Both the position numbers and the translations under genes were made by a program. A DNA stretch of 31,671 nt from the NCBI GenBank assembly GCA_018398765.1, contig JAHBMJ010001348.1:930-32600 (forward strand). The letters are read 5' to 3'. Below, piece after piece: positions 1 to 8,794 of this stretch; positions within the stretch are counted from its first letter, which is position 1, and the number at the start of each line of letters is the position of its first letter. Origin of the DNA: Chromera velia. Lineage: Eukaryota > Sar > Chromeraceae. Below the pieces are notes generated by a model, which saw only the letters and a list, made by a program, of their open reading frames with translations, was not told the origin of the DNA and did no database searches.

Positions 1-1685
1 GCCCATCGAACAAACCGGAGCCGCAAGTTGTCAATCGCCTCCCAGTCTCCCTGTCTTATCGGAAAGCACTCCAGGCTATAGAGTGCCACCGGCTCCCAGC
101 ACGCCTTCAGCAGCTGCATCTTTCCCCCGAGAGGCAACCCAGACAGACTTGCAGCCAGACCAATCACCGCCCCCATTGCACGCTCTGCACTGTGTAGACG
201 TGCTTCAATCGACCGAGTCAAATCCCCTCCCTCAAACAGAAGGCAACCCAAATATTTGTACTAATCACACCAGTCTACTTCCTTCCCTTGGTACAAAATC
301 ATGCCGTTACAGTCCTCGCGGTATTCACAAAGGTGCAGGACCTTGGTTTTCTTCAGATTGACATTCAACCCCCACTTTCCGCACTACTCCTCCAGGGCAT
401 CGAATTTTGCTTGGAGGTCGGCTGGTGAATGTGCAAATAAGACAAGATCATCAGCGTAGCCTATACTTCCCAAACTGGCCCCAGCAAGGTGAACCCCCTC
501 CGTTTCCTTTCCATCTCCCCGTTTTCCTTTCTGAATCTCATCATGCAGGTCATTAATGAATAAAAGAAAAAGCGACGGGGATAACGCATCACCTTGCTTA
601 ACCCCTGCCCCCTCCGGGAATAGAGCCAAGTCCCCATTGACTCTCGCTTTCACGCCTCTATACATTGATGCAATCATCAATAGATCTCTCTTCTCTATTC
701 CCTCAGCCTGCAGCTTTGCCAGAAGCTTCAGCCGAGGGATAGAGTCAAACGCCTTTGAGAAGTCGACAAATCCGCCCAGGAGCCCCTTCTTGCCTCTTCT
801 GCATTCTTGTACCAAGCCTACCACTGCTCCGATCCCCTCTCTTGTGCCCACCCCTTTCCTAAACCCGATCTGTCTGTCGTCAAAACGAGCTTGCTGACAG
901 ATTCTATTATCCATAAGGAGACTAAAGAGCTTTGCAAGGGGGTTAACGACATGGACTGGATGCCAGTCATTCGGCTGTGGCGAAGAGGGACCTTTTGGGA
1001 GGGGTACGATTCTCAACAAATTCCAGTTATCAGGCCAACACGCATATGTATGCATTAAATTAAAGAAAACAAACAAAAGGAAGTGAGAGATAGGAGAGTG
1101 ACAAAAGCAAAGGTCAAGTTGTTGAGGAGAGATGCCATCGAGCCCTGCCGCTTTCTTTCTATCCATTCCTTTCAGACGATCAGTCACCTGCTTATACGAG
1201 AAAATGAATTGCTTCGGGGGCTCCGGCTCCGGATCAGGCTCTGGCAATTCTTTGTCCTCCCCAAAAACCCGTGCCCAATGGTTTGAGAAGTCTCTTGCCC
1301 CTGGTCTCAGACCGTCTTTCGACAACTTTCTCCTTTCTTTTCAAAGGAAGAGGGGGTCATTAAGCAAATGTGTCTTCGCTTTTTCAGTTTCCGCTCTCTT
1401 AAATCTCTTCTTTTTCTGCCAGAAGATCTCTCTCCTTTTCTTTAAGATTTCTTCCACCCTTTTATGCTTTAACTCTCTCTCCACCCCACTTGCACAGTCC
1501 TCAACTTCTTTCCTTACTTTCTTCAGATATTCCTGCAGCTCTTTACATTCCTCATCCCACCACCCTTCCTTCTCTCTAAACAACGTTTTGAAGGTAGGAG
1601 GCTGTTGCTTCTCTGTCGCTTTCGCTATTACTTCCTTCACCGGCCCAACTAAAACCCGACACCAGGCTGTGGTCAAGGCTTTCAC
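1..1685 (-). pseudogene. LINE reverse transcriptase domain, broken
   Basis: The piece from 1685 to 1341 contains WWDEECKELQ, a pre-RT motif common in LINEs. The piece from 1325 to 384 carries the RT core: VDFSKAFDSI (motif A), AGVKQGDALSPSLFLLFIND (motif B) and GYADDLVLF (catalytic YADD, motif C). Past the stop at 384 the same frame continues as NLKKTKVLHL, then after another TAG as YKYLGCLLF, which matches the LINE thumb region. The rest, including any RNase H or zinc-finger tail, lies off the window. The protein would copy the element RNA at the nicked target; with these stops it cannot be made whole. Confidence 0.9.
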
Positions 1686-1841
1686 CCGGTCTTTCTTATC
1701 TTAAGAGCTCACTAGGGAGGAGGTCAAAGAAGAGGGCAAAAAGACTGTCGAAGAGGGTGGGGAGGAAGACACAGGAGGGGGTGGGGGAAGGGGAGGCTCT
1801 TCGAATGGTTCAACTTCTCTATGATGCTCCCAGAGTCCCTG

Positions 1842-2894
1842 CTATGTCTCTTCCACCAGCTCTCTTCCTGCTGCCACTATTGGTAGCAAATCCTCATCTT
1901 TCACCGCTGCCTTTCTAATGGATCTGTAAAGCGGGGGGCACTGCTGCAGGGATGGGGCATCCGTCCGCTTTCCCGCAGCCTCAAGCGAAGAAGAGAGGAG
2001 AGAAAAACAGATAGATGCATGGTCATAATCGGAGCCAATCAGTCCATCGAAAGCGATTTCCCAGTCTGTGCAAGAAGAGAGAAGGAAAGGGTCAACCAAT
2101 GCATAATCGACAACGGATGCCTCTTTTTTTGTGTTCTTTGATTTACAGGTACAAGCACCTGAAAAGTGGAAGTCTTTGCCCCCACACTTCCCTTGCAGAC
2201 CATTCAGGATGAGTAGGTTGCTTTCACCGTAAAGACACACCAATTCAAGGCCCATGGGGTCGACTAACTGCTTGCATTCTGAATGCTGGATGAAAGAGGG
2301 AGCCGACTCGTCAGAGCCGGTAGATTCGTCCTGTTTGAACAGTTGCTCACGATTCTATTCGAGACCTTCTAGACAGAGCGATGCCGTGTGAGAGTTGAGG
2401 TCCCCCAGGACCACTCTCAGCTCTCCCAGGGGGACAGAGCACAGGGAATCAGACAGGATCTCTTTCGTGTCATCTTTCTTATGATTCGACCAACCCTCCG
2501 GCAAATACACCCCAAACACATGCAGTTTTCTACTCGACGAGTAGATGGCCACCCTGGCGATGCTCGGCCCTACCAGCTTAAACTCCGGTCTGAGTTCCCC
2601 CCAACGGTCCGATTTAACCAAAATGCATACGCCTCCAGACCGGATTTCTTTGTCTGCACAAGCGGAATGGACTTTTGTCTTTCTCCTTCTCCATTCCCTA
2701 TGTGACCAATTTACTCCTTTCCAACCCCCCAGTTCTAGATCGCAGGACAGGTGTTGTGTTTCAACCAGAACCACAACATCCGCATCCGTTTCAGTGAGCC
2801 ATGAACGAATGTCCCCATTTCTTATCTTCCGCTGCAATCCTCCCATATTGATGTAGGCAAAGCGCAGATGGTCCCATAGGTGAGACACCGTCAA
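1842..2894 (-). pseudogene. LINE endonuclease domain (EEP/AP-endonuclease fold), broken
   Basis: This part would nick target DNA to prime reverse transcription. Visible family motifs, in order: FAYINMGGLQ (Asn motif), VVLVETQ (catalytic Glu), VVLGDLNSH (Asp-Leu-Asn motif), VVDYALV and GSDYDHASI (C-terminal Ser-Asp-His motif). The order and spacing fit LINE endonucleases. A TAG after LCLEGLE (about 2355) splits it from the continuation that becomes open again at 2255. The frame then stops near 1842 in a proline-rich linker. The catalytic residues are all still present, so decay looks recent compared with its nonsense load. Confidence 0.88.
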
Positions 2895-3209
2895 GTCCTA
2901 GTAGCAAGCATTCCCTCGCTTCTTGAACTTGCCTCTTCTCACCTTCCAATTAAAAGAGAGAAAAAAAAAACTTAATAGACCCTAAAATAAACCTCGTTTC
3001 GTTACTATTCTATATTCTAGCTTTCATGGTAATTAGCCAATTTAAAGCTTATAATCTAGCTTATAATTACTAAAAAATCATAATTTAGGCTATTGTTTAG
3101 CCTATAATTTGGCGGCTGACAACCAAAAATAAACACTAATAGTCACACGCTAGTGTTAATTTTAAAATTTAATCGTTCCTTTCCATTTTAAAATCGGTAG
3201 TATAGCGCG
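2895..3209. other. AT-rich spacer, no gene seen
   Basis: This stretch separates the LINE from the outer LTR element. It is AT-rich, with short tandem-like pieces of 'agcttataat' and a small hairpin near 3086-3106 ('taggctattgtttagccta'). I see no coding potential. Confidence 0.6.
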
Positions 3210-3214
3210 GTTTT
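3210..3214. repeat. Target site duplication GTTTT of outer LTR element (left)
   Basis: GTTTT directly precedes the 5' LTR and is repeated exactly at 7650-7654 directly after the 3' LTR. Confidence 0.75.
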
Positions 3215-3546
3215 AGTTGAAGTATAGGGTACCAGCCTGCCGCGTATCCATGCTTGCTTCTGCACCCAGCGGGCCGAGCATGCAGGCCGTGCCGCGCGGT
3301 GCCGAAGCGCCGTGCTGGCCGGGATAGGATTGCTGTGCGCGCATTCGATTTTGTACGACTTATGCCGCGCGTATTCAGCACCAGCCAGTTCAGATCGATC
3401 CACTTCGTGCAGCACTAGCTGATCAAACGCTTTTTGGCTGTTTGTTTTACTCTGCCTTGACGGACAGACTATTTCATGAAGTAGTTCCACCATCATAGAG
3501 ATCTAGCTCTACATTCCGTTTGACCATCATTTGGTCATTCTCTTTT
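3215..3546 (+). repeat. 5' LTR of outer element (332 bp)
   Basis: The LTR begins AGTTGAAGTATAGGG and ends TTCTCTTTT. It matches 4783-4909 followed by 7440-7649, with the inner element absent, and so gives the uninterrupted 'empty site' for the inner insertion around position 3325-3335 (ATTGCTGTGCGCGCATTCG). The ends are not the usual TG...CA. Confidence 0.82.
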
Positions 3547-3547
3547 A

Positions 3548-3565
3548 TGGTTGACAGCGCTCTGT
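3548..3565 (+). promoter_or_regulatory. Putative primer-binding site of outer element
   Basis: TGGTTGACAGCGCTCTGT begins one base after the 5' LTR. A TGG start is expected because it pairs with the CCA end of a tRNA. I cannot name the tRNA. Confidence 0.5.
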
Positions 3566-4531
3566 TATATCCCATTTCGGTCAGTCAATGACCGCAACGA
3601 TCACTTCCGTCTCCATATCTTTCTCCAGCAGTCTTTTCCTCCACTCTTCTATGAATTGGAAGCCGCCTGTTCCAGTCAGAACTGGAATAGCGGAATGATT
3701 TGGTAGCTATTTCCTTTTCCTGTAGCAGAAGTGGAGACCGGATGGATCTGTAGTCGCTCTGATAGCAGGTTTTCACTGGGAGATGCCGTGTTGCACTTGT
3801 GGACTTTGCTTGTGGACAACACCATTGTAGATACACTGAGTGACTGTCCCCAATCTCTCCTCATGCTCTTCGATCGGACCTTCATCTCCAACCACCTCAA
3901 CAAGCTTGAGCAAGTGTCCAAGGATCTCCAGCAGCATGATCACCGCCACTTTGCCATGAGCCGCCCATTCACCAGCTGCCACCAGTTGCTGCCAAGACTG
4001 CACTGAGCTGTCAGTGCACCATCTGCTCACACCTGCTTTGGGGGCCGCCAAGAACTGGGAGTGCCGCACCATCGCTATTGGAATTTGCTTGTCTACTTAC
4101 CAGGATCATTGAGGAGGCAAGGTTTCGGAAGCACCTCTTTGGGGGGGGGGATTAGGGCTAGGATTGGGGAGGGATTCTTTCATCTTTGTTTGGCTGTCTC
4201 CATGTCTTCTGCCAGTCAACGTCCATCCGTATGCACACCAGCATGAGGGGGGATAGAAGGATGCTCCACTGAGTTGCGAATGCAAGGTTTGCAGTGTTTG
4301 TTTTCTCTTGTTAGGCAGTGAGTACAAACTGTACATGTGATCGAACTCTTTGATGGAGAAGCATACAAGGCACGATTTGTTCTGTCTTTCTGCATAGCCA
4401 CTGCATGGATTCTTTTTTTCCCTGTTACTTTTCCAGTGTTGTAAAGCGCTCATCTTTTGAAAGGCAACAGACAGCCAGACCTAAGAGGCAGGCTAAAGAA
4501 AGGCAGACTTAAGAGGCAGGCCGGAGACAGA

Positions 4532-4583
4532 CAGTCTTGTGATGCCTAGCCCTCTAACCTTATTCTTGTGATGCCTAGCCCTC
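4532..4583. repeat. Short direct repeat of about 20 bp
   Basis: The string CTTGTGATGCCTAGCCCTCT occurs twice, near 4534-4553 and 4564-4583, separated by about 10 bp, inside the outer element's internal region. Confidence 0.7.
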
Positions 4584-4773
4584 TGTCTCTCTGCTATCCT
4601 TTTATGTGTGCTCTTCAATCTTCAACACTGGCAGGCAAGTGAAAGCAAGAAAAGATTTCATTGGCTCTCAGGCAGTCAGACCAAAAGGCTGTTTCATTCC
4701 TTTTGTCTTTATCTTTCCCTGGTGTTTCGCTTCTGTTTCTTTCTCTTTGCAAAGCTTGCATAGAAACGTAATC

Positions 4774-4782
4774 GAGGAGGGG
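4774..4782 (+). promoter_or_regulatory. Polypurine tract of outer element
   Basis: GAGGAGGGG lies immediately before the 3' LTR start AGTTGAAG. It would prime plus-strand synthesis. The same tract with 'aatc' before it also precedes the 3' LTR of the inner element on the other strand. Confidence 0.7.
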
Positions 4783-4909
4783 AGTTGAAGTATAGGGTAC
4801 CAACCTGCCATATATCTATGCTTGGTTCTGCACCTGGCAAGCCGAGCGTGCAGGCCGTGCCGCGCGATGCCGAAGCGCCATGCTGGCCGGGATAGGATTA
4901 CCGCGTACG
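4783..4909 (+). repeat. 3' LTR of outer element, first part
   Basis: This matches the first ~125 bp of the 5' LTR (from 3215), with mostly transition differences. It ends at GTACG, the left target duplication of the inner element. Confidence 0.82.
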
Positions 4910-5234
4910 AGTTAAGCTATGTGTAGCTAGAGCTGCTAGAGCGCAAATACCCAAAGCTTCCTTCCATCAGAGCTCTTTTAGGAAAGTCTGTCAGTTTGGT
5001 CGTACAGAGAAGGACAAACGTTCTTGCAAAGCTAGAAGCTTCAATGAATGATACACCATCAATCGATCTGAATGTAACCAAATCAGGCGTATGACGCATC
5101 GCGCAATGCAAGCGGCCCTGGAAGGCGAAGGCATATTGTAGGGCGGCAGGCGCGGCAGACCCGCACCCCGGCGCCGCCTTCAATCTCGTCTGGCCGGCGA
5201 CGTACCTCAATCTCCCCTGTCTTCATTCTTCACT
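4910..5234 (-). repeat. 3' LTR of inner element (in element sense)
   Basis: 325 bp, a direct repeat of 7115-7439. In element sense it begins AGTGAAGAATGAAG and ends GCTTAACT. A polypurine tract precedes it. Confidence 0.85.
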
Positions 5235-5243
5235 CCCCTCCTC
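5235..5243 (-). promoter_or_regulatory. Polypurine tract of inner element
   Basis: The plus strand reads CCCCTCCTC here, so the element strand reads GAGGAGGGG directly before the 3' LTR. Its position fixes the minus orientation, in agreement with the ORF. Confidence 0.7.
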
Positions 5244-5652
5244 GATTCTGATATGACACACAAGAATGGAGGGAGCGAGACAGGAAGAATATAAAGCAAA
5301 GAAAATAAAGGTCAGCCGCATGTTCCAACGACTCAGCCCAAAATCTTTCTTCTCTTCCTCCACTGATCGTTTGTCATAGCAATGCGTGCTAAAAATGCAA
5401 TTCATACTCTTCTCGCAAGTCCAAAGGATCGTCGCTTGTCAGATCCTGACGATAGAGAAACTGCATGCATAACAAACTATCAACCACATGCACAAGCAGA
5501 GATGAATTAGAGAAAAGAAATTTGTGATGAAATCAGCAGTGGGCAAATCTGGCTTTGAACGCTGCCTCCCCTCCAGGATAGTCCTGGAAAGGGTTGAAGT
5601 TGCCCCCCCCCTCTTTGTTCTCCTTGGAAGTCGAGGAGACGGCGGTCATCTC

Positions 5653-7041
5653 TCAACCCCCCCCCTCAGTAGCACATGCTGCCTCATAGATGGGGATATC
5701 CTGAAGTACAAAAAGAAGCTCAGAATAGTCGAACACGATGTCAACATGACCACCTCCGTATCTAACCAACTCGTGGAGCTTAGCTCCGCAAAAAGCGTTA
5801 GCCATTCTCACTTTCTCCTCTGAGAAGCGAACCTTTTCCTTTTTTCCATTCCCTTTCTCCCCCTCCTTCTCTTTTTCCTTCTCACCCTGCTTCTTCTCTT
5901 GCATCTGCAATATTTGCGCTGCGATGCGAAAGATGTCGGACTCAGACAGTGAGAAAGAATTGCCAGACGAAGAGCTAGACGAAGACTCTGAGTGAGACTT
6001 CTCGCTCTGTCCATTCTGCCGTCTCTGTCCATTTCCATCAGATCCCTCCCTCTTTTCACGGCTTCCTTTCTCCTTTTGTTTCTGATTTCGGCTACCCAAA
6101 GGGCCAAAATGTTTGTCGTACTTTGAAGCAAAGTTGGAAGACAGTTGACGGAGCTGTCGTGCCGTCTTCACGCTCATCGATTCGAAGTTGGGGTTGGTAA
6201 GAGCACTGACCCCCCCCGGAAGCATGGTTTGAAGGGTTAGGTCTGCAAGCTTGCCATCTGAAGTGCCAGCTGCAGACAACAGAGACTTGTGAAAGGTTGA
6301 AATCTCCATGTCTACCCCGGTCGAACCGGAGATGATACGGAGGATTCCGGAGGTGACAGAGGGCACCCAGTCATAACGAGTATGGCGGGGGTCCAGCGTA
6401 GGTGATACTTCCACCATCACCTCCTTCTGGTACTCCCAGCTGTACTTTACGGCTAGCGGCTTCCCTTGCTCCCCCAGCTGCTTCTTCGGCTTTGTCCACG
6501 CCAACGCTTTCGTCTCTTCTGAATCACAGAGAAAAGGCCAGAAAGTGATGCCTGCAACCCAGTCATGTGCTTCAAGGTCCCGATCCTTCAAATCATCTTG
6601 CACTTCCTGAAAAGCCCCTCCGAGTTCGGCTTTGGAAAAACCTTTTCCCTCCACTAGCTGAGAGAAACGTGAGAACGTGTCCCATGCCGTCTCCTTTTGG
6701 AGATCTGGTGGCAGCTGAACCTGGACTCCTTGAAATGCTGCAATGAAAGCAGCTCCCCAGTCCTTCAATCTCTTCTGGAACTCCGGAAGTTCTTCAGCAA
6801 TCTGACGCTGAGGCAGTGTATGCTGGGGGTCTTGCGCCAACTTGTTGGCCCTCTTGTAAAGGGCCTTATCCGATCCAAACGAAGAAACACAAATCGCTCC
6901 CAACAACTTCTGTAGTCCAGTGTACGAAGCATACATCCGAACCCACAAAGAAAGGATTTGAAGATACTCCTCGGAGTTTGCATACTGTTGCCTCTGAGGA
7001 GGCTCTTCTACCATGAACTTCAGAGCGGTATTCGCAAACAT
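5653..7041 (-). CDS. Intact 462-aa ORF of inner LTR element, function unknown (possibly Gag-like)
   Basis: A single open frame with an ATG at 7041, about 55 bp after the putative primer-binding site, where gag is expected in an LTR element. The first ~300 residues are mostly helical in look, with Trp/Phe/Leu-rich stretches (LQILSLWVRMYASYTGLQKL, VRYGGGHVDIVFDYSELLFV near the end). Residues about 310-350 are Lys/Arg/Gly/Gln-rich and basic, followed by a Ser run and a Glu/Lys repeat. I see no CCHC zinc knuckle, no aspartic protease motif and no RT motif. A Gag-like capsid protein is the simplest reading from position; a captured host gene is the alternative. Unlike the other transposon genes here it has no stop codon. 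Confidence 0.7.
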   Translation of the reverse strand: MFANTALKFMVEEPPQRQQYANSEEYLQILSLWVRMYASYTGLQKLLGAICVSSFGSDKALYKRANKLAQDPQHTLPQRQIAEELPEFQKRLKDWGAAFIAAFQGVQVQLPPDLQKETAWDTFSRFSQLVEGKGFSKAELGGAFQEVQDDLKDRDLEAHDWVAGITFWPFLCDSEETKALAWTKPKKQLGEQGKPLAVKYSWEYQKEVMVEVSPTLDPRHTRYDWVPSVTSGILRIISGSTGVDMEISTFHKSLLSAAGTSDGKLADLTLQTMLPGGVSALTNPNFESMSVKTARQLRQLSSNFASKYDKHFGPLGSRNQKQKEKGSREKREGSDGNGQRRQNGQSEKSHSESSSSSSSGNSFSLSESDIFRIAAQILQMQEKKQGEKEKEKEGEKGNGKKEKVRFSEEKVRMANAFCGAKLHELVRYGGGHVDIVFDYSELLFVLQDIPIYEAACATEGGG

Positions 7042-7095
7042 TTTAAGAAAGTAGGGCAGAGACGGAAAGAAACGTTTGGAAGAAAGACTTGGAAA

Positions 7096-7113
7096 ACCTG
7101 GGGCTGTTCTCCA
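7096..7113 (-). promoter_or_regulatory. Putative primer-binding site of inner element
   Basis: On the minus strand TGGAGAACAGCCCCAGG follows the 5' LTR end (CTTAACT) after one G. The TGG start fits pairing to a tRNA CCA end; the tRNA is not identified. Confidence 0.5.
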
Positions 7114-7114
7114 C

Positions 7115-7439
7115 AGTTAAGCCATGTATAGCTAGAGCTGCTAGAGCATAAGTACCCAAGGCTTCCTTCCGTCAGAGCTCTTTTAGGAAAGTCTATCAGT
7201 TCGGTCGTACAGAGAAGGACAAACGTTCTTGCAAAGCTAGAAGCTTCAATGAATGATGCACCGTCAATCGATCTGAATGTAACCAAATCAGGCGCATGAC
7301 GCATCGCGCAATACAAGCGGCCCCGGAAGGCGAAGGCATGTCGTAGGGCGGCAGGCGCGGCAGACCCGCACCCCGGCGCCGCCATCAATCTCGTCTGGCC
7401 GGCGAGGTACCTCAATCTCCCCTGTCTTCATTCTTCACT
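7115..7439 (-). repeat. 5' LTR of inner element (in element sense)
   Basis: 325 bp, a direct repeat of 4910-5234. About 16 of some 18 differences between the two copies are transitions, so the insertion is not very young. Confidence 0.85.
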
Positions 7440-7649
7440 GTGTGCATTCGATTTTGTACGATTTGTGCCGCGCGCATTCAGCACTAGCCAGTTCAGATCG
7501 ATCCACTTCGTGCAGCATTAGCTGATCGAACGCCTTTCAGCTGTTCGTTCTACTCTGCCTTGACGGACAGACTATTTTATGAAGTAGTTCCACCATCATG
7601 GAAATCTAGCTCTGCATTCCATTTGACCATCATTTGGTTATTCTCTTTT
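7440..7649 (+). repeat. 3' LTR of outer element, second part
   Basis: This matches 3332-3546 of the outer 5' LTR and ends TTCTCTTTT, followed by the GTTTT target duplication. The first five bases, GTGTG, are the right target duplication of the inner element. Confidence 0.82.
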
Positions 7650-7654
7650 GTTTT

Positions 7655-8242
7655 AACTAAATTTTTATAAATAATACTGTTATAGTGCGCTATAGTGTCA
7701 TTTTAGTCACTTTTGTGAATGATAGGTAGTTACTTTTGGGGTACCATTCATACAGAATAGACCAACGTTGGGTCTCTTCTTAAAGAGACTGAAGGATTCG
7801 ATTCTTGTTGCAGTTTGCATTGCTGTATGATCAAATTGTACACAATCGTATAAAACGATGGATTAACTTCAACCATGCACATGCAGGTATGCATGGTGCG
7901 CACACATGTGCGCATCATTCACTCTCCTGATTCTAGCTCCTGATTGTAGCCGCCGCGTGCTGCCACTGCCATACATCAAGCATGCCCATACTCACATCAT
8001 GCCCCTAACTCATTCCGACTGACAGCCCGCAGGTGACTTCACTCTGCCTTTTGGTTTATCACAGTACCAACTGCGCATACGTGACCGTGTATCATGTACA
8101 TTGTGGGCCAGTACCTCAAATGACTTAGCAGACACACAGTTTCTGGTCATAAATCGTCATAGATGTATATGCAGAGACAATCTTCAATCGTTTTCATTCA
8201 TATCAGTTTGTCTATCTGAATTCTCACAACTTTACCCTACAA
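7655..8242. other. Intergenic, no gene seen
   Basis: AT-rich start, then mixed sequence with some dyads (for example 'gcatggtgcgcacacatgtgcgcatc' near 7890-7915). No ORF of note and no RNA gene recognised. Confidence 0.5.
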
Positions 8243-8702
8243 TTTTGAGTAATTTAGATCATTGAGTAATTTAAAGTAATTTAGAGTAATTTAGCTTAGT
8301 AATTTAAAATAATTTAAAACAATTTAGACTAATTTAAAGTAATTTAGAATCGTAAACTAAAGTAATTTAGAAAGTTAAATTATTAATTTTGGTCAAACTT
8401 TAGGGATCGATTTCTCGTGAACCACAAAGAGTTAGACGTTCAAGCTAATAATGTTATACGTCTATATAAGAACTATAACTACTGTTAGTTTGAACGTCTA
8501 ACTTTTTACTATGGTTCACGAGAAATCGACCTCTAAAGTTTGACTAAAATAAGTAATTTAGCTTTCCAAATTACTTTAGTTTACTATTCTAGATTACTTT
8601 AAATTCTAGTTTAAATTACTCTAAATTGCTTTAAATTACTTTAAATTATGAAGCGAAAGTACTCTAAATTACTTTAAATTACTCATCTAAATTACTCAAA
8701 CT
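8243..8702. mobile_element. Fold-back (long inverted repeat) element, MITE-like
   Basis: Two imperfect inverted arms of about 215-235 bp face each other across a centre near 8457-8467. The outer part of each arm is built of repeats of 'gtaatttaaa'/'tttaaattac'. The inner part is non-repetitive: CGATTTCTCGTGAACCA and GTTAGACGTTCAA on the left return in reverse complement on the right (about 8485-8535). The transcript or single strand could form one long hairpin. There is no coding capacity. I did not identify a clear target duplication. Confidence 0.7.
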
Positions 8703-8794
8703 TGCAGAGTACTATATATGTAACCCAAATTTTTTAAGTTCGCTGTAGCTTCTCATTTTTCAAATGACTAGAACGGTTTTCAAATAAATTTTTA

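Larger units (their letters stand above)
1..2894 (-). mobile_element. LINE-type (non-LTR) retrotransposon, 3' end beyond window
   Basis: One reading frame on the minus strand runs from 2894 to the window edge. It encodes an apurinic-type endonuclease followed by a reverse transcriptase, the order expected of a LINE ORF2. Six in-frame stops interrupt it (near 2355, 1842, 1686, 1341, 384 and about 260), but all open pieces share the same frame, so I see no frameshift. The 3' end and any poly(A) tail lie outside the window. No ORF1 is visible upstream of 2894, so the copy is either 5' truncated or of a single-ORF type. The element is dead as it stands. Confidence 0.9.
3547..4782 (+). other. Internal region of outer LTR element, no pol genes
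   Basis: About 1.24 kb between the LTRs. I find no retroviral domain in any frame. The longest open frames are short: about 91 codons plus at 3731-4006 and 99 codons minus at 3773-4072. The minus one reads like ordinary protein (AAGEWAAHGK, MLLEILGHLLKLVEVVGDE), but I recognise no family and cannot show it is coding; a captured host fragment is possible. Near 4475-4580 there are short direct repeats (aggcaggc..., and 'cttgtgatgcctagccctct' twice, at about 4535 and 4565). Confidence 0.55.
4910..7439 (-). mobile_element. Inner non-autonomous LTR retrotransposon with a single ORF
   Basis: Two 325-bp direct repeats (4910-5234 and 7115-7439, about 94% identical by eye, nearly all differences transitions) flank a 1.88-kb interior. 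The repeats end in a short inverted pair (AGTTAAG...CTTCACT). Read on the minus strand, the 5' LTR is followed after one base by a TGG-starting primer-binding site, and the 3' LTR is preceded by the polypurine tract GAGGAGGGG. The element sits in the outer element's 3' LTR, flanked by GTACG and GTGTG, which correspond to GCGCG in the intact LTR copy. There is no protease, RT or integrase. The only gene is an intact 462-codon ORF. Confidence 0.85.
3215..7649 (+). mobile_element. Outer LTR retrotransposon, internally reduced, 3' LTR split by a nested element
   Basis: The 5' LTR (3215-3546) recurs as a 3' LTR in two parts, 4783-4909 and 7440-7649, separated by the inner element. The element is flanked by an identical 5-bp duplication GTTTT (3210-3214 and 7650-7654). 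A candidate primer-binding site starting TGG follows the 5' LTR after one base (3548 on), and a polypurine tract GAGGAGGGG (4774-4782) abuts the 3' LTR. These signs fix the plus orientation. The internal region is only about 1.2 kb and shows no gag, protease, RT or integrase, so the element is non-autonomous or deleted. Confidence 0.82.

Noticed and set aside
8243-8702. Possible CRISPR-like or satellite array of GTAATTTAAA units
   Set aside because: Units vary in length and spacing, there are no unique spacers, and the whole is an inverted repeat, not a direct array.
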